This document shows, one piece after another, positions 1 to 5,635 of a stretch of DNA of 5,719 nt (its first letter is position 1; the number at the start of each line of letters is the position of its first letter). The position numbers and the translations under genes are program-made. The notes beneath the pieces were generated by a model, which worked only from the letters and a program-made list of their open reading frames with translations, was not told where the DNA came from and did no database searches. Source of the stretch: Chitinophaga pinensis (GTDB taxonomy: Bacteria; Bacteroidota; Bacteroidia; M30B66). The stretch lies in the NCBI GenBank assembly GCA_943330985.1, contig CALQJV010000095.1:1-5719 (forward strand). Direction: 5' to 3'.

Positions 1-912
1 ATTGTAAACACCGTGATAATGATTATCACCCTTGGTTTGGGAGTCATGATGGTGATTAACCCAGCTTTGAACACGCCTATTTATATGTATAGTTTGCTTG
101 CTCTTTCGCTGCTTTATGGAATTCTGTTTGTGGTTCCCATTGGAGGAGCCGATATGCCTGTGGTAATTTCTTTACTTAATTCATTTACTGGATTGGCTGC
201 TGCCTTTGGTGGTTTTCTTTATGGAAATAAAGCGATGCTAACCGGAGGGATTTTGGTTGGGTCGGCAGGAACTCTTTTAACGGTTATCATGTGTAAAGCC
301 ATGAATCGCTCGTTAAGTAGCGTTATTTTTGGTGCTTTTGGAGGAAGTTCGGCTGTTGGTGGAACATCTGCTGTTGGTGGAACGGTGAAAGATATCCAGG
401 TTGCTGATTTGGCTGTATTGATGAATTATTCCAAGAAAGTCATTATTGTTCCGGGTTATGGATTAGCTGTAGCTCAAGCCCAACATATCATCCACGAAAT
501 TGAATTGATACTTGAATCGCGCGGTGTGGAAGTGAAATACGCCATTCATCCCGTTGCTGGTCGTATGCCAGGACACATGAATGTACTTCTTGCCGAATCA
601 AGCGTTGATTATGGAAAGCTTTCCGAAATGGAAGAAATTAATCCCGAGTTTGCTTCAACGGATGTTGTTCTTGTAGTAGGAGCAAACGACGTGGTAAATC
701 CGGCTGCTAAAACGGATCCTTCGAGTCCAATATACGGAATGCCTATTTTGGAAGTTGAAAATGCGTCTCATATAATTGTGAATAAGCGTTCAATGAATGC
801 TGGATATGCGGGAATCGACAATCAGCTTTTTTACAATCCCAAAACCAGTATGTTGTTTGGAGATGCGAAATCGGTTTTAACTTCTTTAGCGAACGAATTA
901 AAATCTCTGTAA
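1..912 (+). CDS. pntB: NAD(P) transhydrogenase subunit beta, 3' part (5' end outside window)
   Basis: This is the C-terminal 303 residues of the beta subunit of proton-translocating NAD(P)+ transhydrogenase, an inner-membrane enzyme that uses the proton gradient to drive hydride transfer from NADH to NADP+. The frame is open from base 1, so the GTG at 13 is internal and the true start lies upstream; the family is usually about 460 residues. Up to about base 310 the protein is hydrophobic with several membrane helices. The soluble NADP-binding domain III follows, with the GYGLAVAQAQ fingerprint (from 454), HPVAGRMPGHMNVLLAE (from 547), GANDVVNPAA (about 680-710) and the KRSMNAGYAGIDN loop (from 784), which is known to contact NADP. 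The hinge between membrane and NADP domains contains a tandem SAVGGT duplication. No clear terminator hairpin is visible after the stop. The identification is very secure. Confidence 0.97.
   Translation: MVNTVIMIITLGLGVMMVINPALNTPIYMYSLLALSLLYGILFVVPIGGADMPVVISLLNSFTGLAAAFGGFLYGNKAMLTGGILVGSAGTLLTVIMCKAMNRSLSSVIFGAFGGSSAVGGTSAVGGTVKDIQVADLAVLMNYSKKVIIVPGYGLAVAQAQHIIHEIELILESRGVEVKYAIHPVAGRMPGHMNVLLAESSVDYGKLSEMEEINPEFASTDVVLVVGANDVVNPAAKTDPSSPIYGMPILEVENASHIIVNKRSMNAGYAGIDNQLFYNPKTSMLFGDAKSVLTSLANELKSL
349..384 (+). repeat. 18-bp tandem duplication inside pntB
   Basis: Two adjacent 18-bp units (349-366 and 367-384) match at 16 of 18 positions and encode SAVGGT twice. They fall in the linker between the last membrane helix and the NADP-binding domain, a part of PntB that varies in length and sequence between species. 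The reading frame is kept. Confidence 0.8.
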
Positions 913-990
913 TTTTTTTATACTCCTTTAGGGTGAGGCTAGGTGTAGATAATACACTGTACTTTGCATTCAATTAAAAACGTGTATGCA

Positions 991-1782
991 ATGAATGAAG
1001 ATTCAAACAATATTCGGTTGAAAGAGGATGAGCATCCTGCATTATTATTAGTAAGCCAACTCCATAAATTACTGAAGAAATTAAATCTGAATTCCGATTT
1101 AAGTCAGTTTATGAAATCCTCGGTCTTGGATTTGCGCATGTTCGAAGAAATGGGCATTGGAGTTTACATGTTAAATTATGAGAGTGCTTCCTATTTATAT
1201 GTAAACAATGCTTTGTCTAATTTTTATGGGATTGACAAGGAGGTGTTTTTAAAGAGTGATTTGCGCATCTTAGAGAAAACAATACATCCCGATGATTTAA
1301 TTCATTTTCTGCAAATTTTAACGAAGACAGCCGGATTGCTTTTGAAAATGAGTTTCAAGGAAAAAACAGAATCCAAATTGAAAGTTTTCTATCGCTTACG
1401 ACTAGCGAATGGTTCCTATTCCTGGTGTATGCAGATGAATCAAGTATTTCATCAAACGAATACAGAGAAATTGATTGATTTTGGAACCGTAATCTTAATG
1501 CCTGAAAATCAAGTGTTGCAAAAGGTTGTTGGGTATTTAAGTATAGGAAGTAAAACAACTGAAATTAATTCAAGTGCTTATAATGGTGGTGTAATCGATT
1601 CTCTAACCCGACGTGAAAAAGAGGTGTTGACTTTTGTATCCCAAGGGAAGTCTTCGCAAGAAATTGCCGTTTTATTGCAATTAAGTATTCAAACGGTTAA
1701 AATTCACCGTAAAAACATCCTTCGAAAATTGGAAGTTAACTCATCGATTCAGGCAATTGCACTTTTGGAGTCGAGCAAATAA
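991..1782 (+). CDS. PAS domain-containing LuxR/FixJ-type transcriptional regulator
   Basis: A 263-residue DNA-binding regulator. Residues about 55-172 look like a PAS_3-type sensor fold: a YVNNALSNFYGID segment, HPDD at 99-102, and a YRLRLANGSYSW strand pair typical of the PAS/PAC end. Residues 204-260 are a GerE/LuxR helix-turn-helix: LTRREKEVLTFVSQGKSSQEIA, then the recognition helix around SIQTVKIHRKNILRKL. There is no receiver domain with a phosphorylatable Asp, so the input is probably sensed by the PAS fold; the ligand is unknown. I chose ATG 991 over an in-frame TTG at 964, because the TTG lies inside a promoter-like TACTTTG at 960-966 and would add only nine residues. No ribosome binding site is evident. 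The gene starts 78 nt after pntB and converges on the membrane protein gene 7 nt downstream. Its targets cannot be inferred. Confidence 0.88.
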   Translation: MNEDSNNIRLKEDEHPALLLVSQLHKLLKKLNLNSDLSQFMKSSVLDLRMFEEMGIGVYMLNYESASYLYVNNALSNFYGIDKEVFLKSDLRILEKTIHPDDLIHFLQILTKTAGLLLKMSFKEKTESKLKVFYRLRLANGSYSWCMQMNQVFHQTNTEKLIDFGTVILMPENQVLQKVVGYLSIGSKTTEINSSAYNGGVIDSLTRREKEVLTFVSQGKSSQEIAVLLQLSIQTVKIHRKNILRKLEVNSSIQAIALLESSK

Positions 1783-1789
1783 TTGATTG

Positions 1790-3169
1790 CTATTTCTCGT
1801 TTTTGGAGAAAAGTAACTTTTGTAATCGGCTCATTTTATTGGTGAAATGTATGCGATCACCTAATTTCGAGAAATCAATTAACATCACTAACGCAGAACA
1901 AAATGCAGGAATAAAAGCTGTTTTGTAGCGAACAATTCCTCCGCTAATTGGAGTAGTAAATCCAATTATTAGCGCGAGGCAAATCACAAATGAAATAAGT
2001 ATCCAGACTTTTGAATCGTTGAACTGTTTTTTATCTGGAAAGGCAATTACTCCAATAATCAATAGCATGAGTACTAAATTCTCAAGTGCTGTTAAAGCGA
2101 TAAATGGCGAATTTCCCGTTTCCCAAAGGAATGGTCTGAATAGTCCGTTTGCAGCAGCTTCAGGGATTTTTCGAATAAAACCAAAAGCAGAATTCTCCAA
2201 ATTATCGACAAATAAATAATGCTTCGCATCGCCTAGAATTGCCGCTTTAAGTGCTTCTTCGCGTTTGGCCTGAATGATATCGATGCCGTTTGGTGAAAAC
2301 CCAACCACTGAACTTCCAATCATCATTATAAAACAAAGTGAAAATGCCAATGAATGAGCATGCAGTGGTTTTATAGATTGCCGTAGACCTTGAATACTCA
2401 TTCCGATTATTGCAGGAATCAAGGCCAAAACAACATAGTATTTTGTTATGAGTAAAATCGCAATTAAAGAAGCAATAGCAAGTATATATACAACTTTGCG
2501 TTGAAAAATTTTATCTCTATTCAATACTATATAAAGCAAGAAATACAAAGCCGAAATAATGAGGCCATCTTTTAAAACACCCGAACACCAAAACAATACA
2601 GAAGGCCATATGAAAATGACAATAAATAATGGGAGCTGTTTTTCTCGGATATGAGATAATAATAACCGAAACAAAGCGGTTAATCCACAAAGAGAAAGAA
2701 AGCACATGAATAGCACATGCGTATACATATTTCCCAAGCTTATTGGCAAAAGCAATGCATTGAACCGTGTAATGATTCTGTTAGAGTTGAATAAATTGAA
2801 ATTACGGGTTTGAGTATATGAAAGCCATTGATCGCTGTGTGCCGACCAGTTCTTCATTTGCTTAACATAAACTTCTAGCCGAGGGTCATTGTCGTTAATA
2901 CCAGTAATAAGTTCAGCATACAATTTCGGATGCTCGGGTAGGGTAGAAGCGATGATTTGGGCATCGTCGAAATACTTGTAAATATCGGCCGTACTTCTGT
3001 CGGAATAATAATAGGTGTAAACGAGAGTGAGTCCAATACCTGCAATCACTTTTATTGCGAATACAAAAGAAAGAGCATGTGGTTTTACTCCCGATTTTTG
3101 GAAGAAAGGGAGTTTTATTATTGCCCAAAACAACATAGCAAACCAGAAAAAAAACACGATCCAGCTCAT
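1790..3169 (-). CDS. Multi-pass membrane protein, possibly GT-C or O-antigen-polymerase-like
   Basis: A 459-residue integral membrane protein with roughly ten hydrophobic segments, at about residues 1-22, 32-55, 148-170, 178-198, 203-217, 226-260, 272-291, 355-376, 388-405 and 415-431. A polar, probably periplasmic, stretch lies between the second and third (about 56-145), including DIYKYFDDA near 62-70 and RFNALLLPIS at 135-144. Other notable motifs are WPSVLFWCSGVLKDG at 188-202, FRPFLWE at 344-350 and ISGGIVRYKTAFIPAF at 408-423. A long acidic loop near helices 1-2 plus a P-x-x-x-F-W-x-S-G-x-L-K motif recalls Bacteroidetes GT-C-fold or EpsG/Wzy-like envelope glycan proteins. That is inference only; no catalytic site can be assigned. 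The start ATG at 3169 gives MSWIVFFFW, directly entering the first helix. The gene is divergent from mntA. Confidence 0.82.
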   Translation of the reverse strand: MSWIVFFFWFAMLFWAIIKLPFFQKSGVKPHALSFVFAIKVIAGIGLTLVYTYYYSDRSTADIYKYFDDAQIIASTLPEHPKLYAELITGINDNDPRLEVYVKQMKNWSAHSDQWLSYTQTRNFNLFNSNRIITRFNALLLPISLGNMYTHVLFMCFLSLCGLTALFRLLLSHIREKQLPLFIVIFIWPSVLFWCSGVLKDGLIISALYFLLYIVLNRDKIFQRKVVYILAIASLIAILLITKYYVVLALIPAIIGMSIQGLRQSIKPLHAHSLAFSLCFIMMIGSSVVGFSPNGIDIIQAKREEALKAAILGDAKHYLFVDNLENSAFGFIRKIPEAAANGLFRPFLWETGNSPFIALTALENLVLMLLIIGVIAFPDKKQFNDSKVWILISFVICLALIIGFTTPISGGIVRYKTAFIPAFCSALVMLIDFSKLGDRIHFTNKMSRLQKLLFSKNEK

Positions 3170-3174
3170 GGCAT

Positions 3175-3206
3175 CGAAGATACGTAAACTAGTAAGTTAT
3201 GGCCAA
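3175..3206 (-). promoter_or_regulatory. Candidate Bacteroidetes promoter for the membrane protein gene
   Basis: Read on the minus strand, a TTG (3206-3204) is followed after 21 nt by TATCTTCG (3182-3175), which is one mismatch from the Bacteroidetes -7 consensus TAnnTTTG. The box ends only 5 nt before the ATG at 3169, which would give a very short or absent leader. It lies back to back with the mntA promoter. It is a weak call because of the mismatch. Confidence 0.35.
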
Positions 3207-3212
3207 TACTAT

Positions 3213-3242
3213 TTTGTCAGTCCATTAAAAAACCTACATTTG
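3213..3242 (+). promoter_or_regulatory. Candidate Bacteroidetes promoter for the mntA-hepT operon
   Basis: TTTG at 3213-3216 is followed after 18 nt by TACATTTG at 3235-3242, a perfect match to the TAnnTTTG -7 element of the primary sigma factor in Bacteroidetes. The box ends three bases before the ATG of mntA at 3246, so transcription would begin at or near the start codon and the message would be leaderless or nearly so. Confidence 0.6.
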
Positions 3243-3245
3243 AAT

Positions 3246-3548
3246 ATGCATTTAGAAAAACCACAAATTGATAAGATCCAGGAACTCTGCAAAGCAAACA
3301 GAGTTAAGTCTTTATTTGCTTTTGGTTCTGTCACAAGAGATGATTTTAATACAAGTTCTGATATCGATTTATTAGTAGACTTTGATGAGAATGATCCATT
3401 CAAGTATACTGAATTGTATTTCAATTTAAAACAAAAACTTGAAGAAATCTTAAAACGTCAAGTAGATTTACTTGAAGAGAGAGGTATTCGAAACAGATTT
3501 TTCAAGGAGCAATTAGAAAAGACCAAAGTAAAACTTTATAGATATTAG
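3246..3548 (+). CDS. mntA: MntA-type minimal nucleotidyltransferase antitoxin (type VII TA)
   Basis: A 100-residue nucleotidyltransferase-fold protein. It carries the GSX10DXD signature: Gly27-Ser28, then Asp39 and Asp41 in SSDIDLLVDF. A further acidic residue, Asp74 in QVDLLEE, fits the third metal ligand of this fold. In characterised MntA-HepT pairs the MNT protein transfers AMP onto the tyrosine of the toxin's RX4HXY motif and so neutralises it. The length is typical. The reading frame is open far upstream into the divergent membrane gene, but ATG 3246 is the only Met start that gives a family-sized protein, and it lies right behind a good promoter. The remnant hepT follows with a probable 11-nt overlap, as usual for this two-gene operon. 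All motifs look intact, so the antitoxin may be functional although its partner looks broken. Confidence 0.92.
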   Translation: MHLEKPQIDKIQELCKANRVKSLFAFGSVTRDDFNTSSDIDLLVDFDENDPFKYTELYFNLKQKLEEILKRQVDLLEERGIRNRFFKEQLEKTKVKLYRY

Positions 3549-3876
3549 AATTCAAACATGCTTGCTTGATATTCTACAATGTATTGATTAAATTAATTTA
3601 TTTCTTGGAGAATTTGGAGTTTTCAATGTCTATAAAACTGATTTGAAAACTAAGAAAGCTGTTGAGAGAAATTTAGAAATAATCGGGGAAGCAGTAAATA
3701 GAATAATGAAGTTTGATCCAAATTTCGAACTTTGTAATGCCAAAAATATTATTGGGACTAGAAATAGAATTATTCACAGCTATGATACTATTTCAGACGA
3801 AGTTATTTGGACAATCGTTTGTCGAGAACTTCCCGATTTGAAAATCCAAGCAGAAGAATTTTTAGATAAAATATAG
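3538..3876 (+). pseudogene. hepT: HepT-like HEPN ribonuclease toxin, interrupted by a nonsense codon
   Basis: Read in one frame from 3538, the sequence gives a HEPN toxin of about 112 residues: DIRIQTCLLDILQCID, a TAA stop at 3589-3591, then INLFLGEFGVFNVYKTD, AVERNLEIIGEAVNRI and the catalytic RNRIIHSY (RX4HXY). HepT cleaves RNA and its Tyr is the target of MntA. Homology continues across the stop without a frameshift, so one base change (a Lys, Glu or Gln codon to TAA) explains it. The expected start overlapping mntA reads ATA (3538-3540) instead of ATG, a likely second lesion. Re-initiation at TTG 3643 or ATG 3706 would give 77 or 56 residues that keep the RX4HXY motif but lose the first helix or more, so residual activity is uncertain. 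RNA recoding or a sequencing error are alternatives. Confidence 0.85.
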
Positions 3877-3879
3877 TTT

Positions 3880-3897
3880 AAGCCATAGCATTGGCTT
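3880..3897 (+). terminator. Possible terminator after hepT
   Basis: AAGCCA (3880-3885) pairs with TGGCTT (3892-3897) around a 6-nt loop, and the stem runs into TTTTC. It begins four bases after the hepT stop. The stem is only 6 bp and the T-run short, so it is a modest candidate for the end of the mntA-hepT transcript. Confidence 0.4.
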
Positions 3898-3987
3898 TTC
3901 AGTTTGCTAACATTTGATGTTCTTAAAATCATCCGTTTGGTTTGTTCCATTCCTCTAATCTGATGCAATACGTTCACCATTTCATCA

Positions 3988-4104
3988 TGTCACAAAGAGA
4001 CAAACCATTTCTGATAAATCAATTTACATAAAAAGAAAAATCCCCGAAACATTGCTGAATCGGGGATTTCAAAAAGGTAATTTAACCCATTAATTTTCCA
4101 TGGC
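3988..4104 (-). repeat. Left copy (A) of a direct repeat: decayed duplicate of a gene 3' end plus terminator
   Basis: Bases 4026-4104 match 5549-5635 nearly perfectly apart from a few short indels (a missing T, a 6-nt deletion after the hairpin, and a 2-nt loss near 4093) and single substitutions. Looser similarity extends left to about 3988. On the minus strand, copy B is the last codons, stop and terminator of the right-edge enzyme gene. In copy A the same bases read GCC ATG GAA AAT TAA, so the coding end is frame-disrupted and the copy is non-functional as a gene end. Similarity ends sharply at CCATGGC (4098-4104), where RCC1 coding sequence starts. It is likely the duplicated flank of an insertion. 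Confidence 0.85.
4038..4069 (-). terminator. Rho-independent terminator, duplicate copy A
   Basis: A 10-bp stem (4038-4047 with 4060-4069, core TCCCCG/CGGGGA) is followed on the minus strand by TTTTTC and more T-rich sequence. It is the same hairpin as at 5562-5593, except that one substitution in the upper stem loses one base pair. With its T-run on the minus side, it would stop transcripts coming from the right. Confidence 0.75.
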
Positions 4105-4439
4105 ATTCACTTGCTATTGATGAAAATAAAAATGTATGGGCTTGGGGCAAAAACCATTTTGGAATGTTAGGAACAGGAGACACTATCAGCTACTCAACTC
4201 CTATTTTAATTAAGTCTTTTAAAAACATTGTAAACATTGGAGGCGGGTGCTTTCAATGTATTGCAGTTGACTCAACAGGCAAGATTTATACATTTGGAGA
4301 CAATCCCTCTGGACAGCTAGGTCTGGGAAAATACTCACGTTGTTATTCCCCTAAATTAATGCCGCTTGATATTAATGGAATCCTTTCAAAAGGCTCATTG
4401 CCTATTTCAAGACATAAAAATGCATCAAAAAAGCATTAA
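4104..4439 (+). pseudogene. RCC1-repeat protein fragment
   Basis: From 4104 the frame reads HSLAIDENKNVWAWGKN, HFGMLGTGD, then after a spacer IAVDSTGKIYTFGDN and SGQLGLGKYS. This is nearly two blades of the RCC1 (regulator of chromosome condensation) beta-propeller family, which in Bacteroidetes occurs in large secreted proteins with many repeats. The first residues correspond to the middle of a repeat, and no start codon or signal peptide precedes them: the sequence begins exactly where direct repeat copy A ends, and a stop in this frame lies in copy A at 4083-4085. ATG 4164 would start inside the blade. The last 18 or so residues (LSKGSLPISRHKNASKKH) no longer look like RCC1, so the 3' end may also be a junction. 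It is a stranded internal fragment of a much larger gene and probably not expressed as a folded protein. Confidence 0.8.
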
Positions 4440-4749
4440 CAAATCGAATACTAATGATTGAACTATCTTCTTGTTAAAGTTTTGCCTACATGATTGTAGA
4501 TTTGCGATGGGCGGAATTTTTACCATTAATGAACAAGTGGTGTTTTCTGTTTGAAATTTTGACAGATTGTTAACGTTAATTACTAAATCAATTTGAAAAT
4601 GATAGTAGTATTGCCTTACGATCTCAGCGATCAAAAAAAGTTTAGGATTTGGTGAATGAGATTTTTAAGCAACACGAATATAACAAAAAGTCCACAATAT
4701 TTCAATTAACCTAAATACGCAAATATTTGGAGAGCGCTATATGGCTGCG
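4440..4749. other. Gene-free, AT-rich stretch
   Basis: No convincing coding sequence is visible on either strand. It holds a TTAACAA/TTGTTAA inverted repeat across the end of the RCC1 fragment (4436-4477), a small 5-bp hairpin at 4486-4499, a 10-bp palindrome TTAACGTTAA at 4570-4579, and a hairpin at 4692-4730 listed separately. The rest looks like decayed spacer between the RCC1 remnant and the antitoxin gene. Confidence 0.5.
4692..4730 (-). terminator. Possible terminator of the PIN-antitoxin operon
   Basis: On the minus strand, CCAAATATTT (4730-4721) can pair with AAATATTGTGG (4702-4692) with one bulge around an 18-nt loop. ACTTTTTGTTATA follows. It starts 20 nt after the antitoxin stop. 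The AT-rich stem and large loop make it a weak candidate. Confidence 0.3.
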
Positions 4750-4905
4750 TTAATTAGAGTTAATTTTCAAACTGTTAACGCGTAAATATTCCTTAATTTG
4801 TTCGAAAGTTTTACCTGTCAAGTCATTTGAGATTTGTTCTTTAATTTTTCTAAAAGTCTTAACTGTGTCAAACTCTTTTTCTTTTATTTCTTTTTTAGTC
4901 TTCAT
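4750..4905 (-). CDS. Small antitoxin partner of the PIN toxin
   Basis: A 51-residue, lysine-rich protein starting MKTKKEIKEKEFDTVKTFRK and ending KEYLRVNSLKINSN. The ATG at 4905 lies within the end of the PIN gene (stop at 4897-4895), an 11-nt overlap that implies translational coupling. The pattern F-D-x-V-K-x-x-R-x-I-(K/R)-x-(Q/K)-(I/L)-S, then T-F-E-x-x-K-E-Y-L, matches small proteins I know as downstream partners of PIN toxins in Bacteroidetes. In this group the toxin gene comes first, the reverse of classical vapBC. No ribbon-helix-helix or AbrB DNA-binding domain is obvious; the C-terminal helix presumably blocks the PIN active site. The antitoxin function is inferred from position and resemblance. 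It is short enough to be missed by routine length cut-offs. Confidence 0.8.
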   Translation of the reverse strand: MKTKKEIKEKEFDTVKTFRKIKEQISNDLTGKTFEQIKEYLRVNSLKINSN

Positions 4906-5356
4906 ATTCAGTAATTTCTTTGGGTGAACGGATTTCGAGTGTTGTATAATTCATTCGTAAGTTAATGGAGTTGTAACCACGAATTCTGTAAACGTTAACA
5001 ATGTGTTTAAAATTCCAACTTGCTAAAATGTCAGCTTTATGAATAGTGGCGGTTGCAATGTGAAGACAGTCGTCGAAACTAGTTTGTCCAACAACTTTTT
5101 CCTCAATGTATTTAGTAGCTAAAGTTAAAATATCATTATCAATTTCAACTCTTTCCAGGTACTTCTTTGGTAATAATTTAAAATAATCTCTAACGTGTTT
5201 TGGAGCTTTCACAAGCTCTGTTTCAGTCAAGTCGGAGTATACACAAATAATTTTTCCGAGCTTAACCCGCTCGAAAAGTTGTAAAGTTGACTCGTCAAAT
5301 TCACTGTCGAATACCCCACCGAAAACTGAAGTGTCAAAATATATCCTCTGTTTCAT
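4895..5356 (-). CDS. PIN-domain ribonuclease toxin (VapC-like)
   Basis: A 153-residue PIN-fold endoribonuclease, presumably the toxin of a type II toxin-antitoxin pair. The N-terminal RIYFDTSVFGG supplies the first catalytic Asp (D8) with the T-S pair. Glu47 (or Glu45) in DLTETELVKAP is the second acid and Asp95 or Asp96 in SFDDCLHIATAT the third. The fourth position falls in ASWNFKHIVN, where Asn115 stands in place of Asp, as is usual in this subgroup. The C-terminal EIRSPKEITEYED tail is a hallmark I associate with Bacteroidetes and cyanobacterial PIN proteins encoded directly before a small antitoxin. Start ATG 5356 gives the family length. No lesions are visible, so this pair, unlike the neighbouring mntA-hepT, looks functional. 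The exact RNA target cannot be predicted. Confidence 0.92.
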   Translation of the reverse strand: MKQRIYFDTSVFGGVFDSEFDESTLQLFERVKLGKIICVYSDLTETELVKAPKHVRDYFKLLPKKYLERVEIDNDILTLATKYIEEKVVGQTSFDDCLHIATATIHKADILASWNFKHIVNVYRIRGYNSINLRMNYTTLEIRSPKEITEYED

Positions 5357-5374
5357 TATTCTTGAAAGTCAAAT

Positions 5375-5406
5375 CGAATTTACGAATAACTTAACAATAT
5401 TCAAAA
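5375..5406 (-). promoter_or_regulatory. Candidate promoter for the PIN-antitoxin operon
   Basis: On the minus strand, TTTTG (5406-5402) is followed after 19 nt by TAAATTCG (5382-5375), one mismatch from TAnnTTTG. The box ends 18 nt before the PIN start codon at 5356, giving a short normal leader. It overlaps the 5' edge of the histidine-kinase-like fragment. Confidence 0.45.
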
Positions 5407-5412
5407 CTGGGT

Positions 5413-5517
5413 GTTAAAATCGCTCAAATTTTGCATTTATCTGAATTTGATGATAAAAAAGCCTTGCAAGAGCTCATACATAATCTTTCTGAAGACATTC
5501 GAAACGTATCACATCAC
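5413..5517 (+). pseudogene. Short histidine-kinase-like remnant
   Basis: In the frame beginning around 5413 the sequence reads IAQILHLSEFDDKKALQELI followed by HNLSEDIRNVSHH. The second part, a helix ending in D-I-R-N-V-S-H, resembles the dimerisation/phosphoacceptor-side helix of Bacteroidetes sensor kinases (typically ...DIRNISHQL). The resemblance stops at the SHH codons (5509-5517), exactly where similarity to the left direct repeat begins; the frame then runs through the repeat to a stop at 5608-5610. No ATG start is available. I see it as a stranded fragment of about 33 codons. The match is short and based on pattern memory, so identity is uncertain. Confidence 0.4.
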
Positions 5518-5635
5518 AAAACGATAAATCGTTTCTGTAAAGCGATAAACATAAAAATGAAAAATCCCCGAAACATTGCTGATTCGGGGATTTCAATTTC
5601 TAAAAGGTAATTTAACCCATTACTTTTTCCATGGC
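5512..5635 (-). repeat. Right copy (B) of the direct repeat: genuine gene 3' end plus terminator
   Basis: Bases 5549-5635 match 4026-4104 closely, with looser similarity from 5512 to 5548 (matching 3988-4025). This copy includes the intact last codons and stop of the enzyme gene entering from the right, followed on the minus strand by its terminator, so it is the original locus and copy A the duplicate. The two copies have the same orientation and enclose about 1.4 kb. Confidence 0.85.
5562..5593 (-). terminator. Rho-independent terminator of the right-edge enzyme gene
   Basis: An 11-bp stem, AAATCCCCGAA (5562-5572) with TTCGGGGATTT (5583-5593), has a 10-nt loop. On the minus strand it is followed by TTTTTCATTTTTATG. 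It begins 18 nt after the stop codon of the gene at 5612-5719. It is the strongest terminator in the window. Confidence 0.88.

Noticed and set aside
743..973. Minus-strand 76-codon frame at the pntB end
   Set aside because: It is antisense to the highly conserved NADP domain of pntB and has no independent support.
964..990. TTG start adding nine residues to the LuxR regulator
   Set aside because: The TTG falls inside a promoter-like TACTTTG, and ATG 991 is the better start.
1774..1811. Short inverted repeats at the convergent junction (AGCAA/TTGCT and TTTCTC/GAGAAA) as terminators
   Set aside because: Stems are 5-6 bp, lie largely in coding sequence and have no following T-run on either strand.
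3027..3245. Longer 173-residue version of mntA starting at 3027
   Set aside because: The extra N-terminus is antisense to the membrane protein gene and has no family similarity. ATG 3246 gives the normal MNT length and follows a good promoter.
3877..3925. Possible integron attC site near the hairpin and GCTAAC
   Set aside because: The ends do not fit the RYYYAAC/GTTRRRY core pair, and no second inner pair is visible; a simple small hairpin explains it.
3780..3980. 66-codon minus-strand frame overlapping the hepT end
   Set aside because: It is half antisense to the HEPN homology and matches no family I recognise, so it is probably a chance frame.
4425..4634. Minus-strand 69-codon frame in the gene-free stretch
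   Set aside because: It has no recognisable motifs, promoter or neighbour logic, and its composition looks like random AT-rich sequence.
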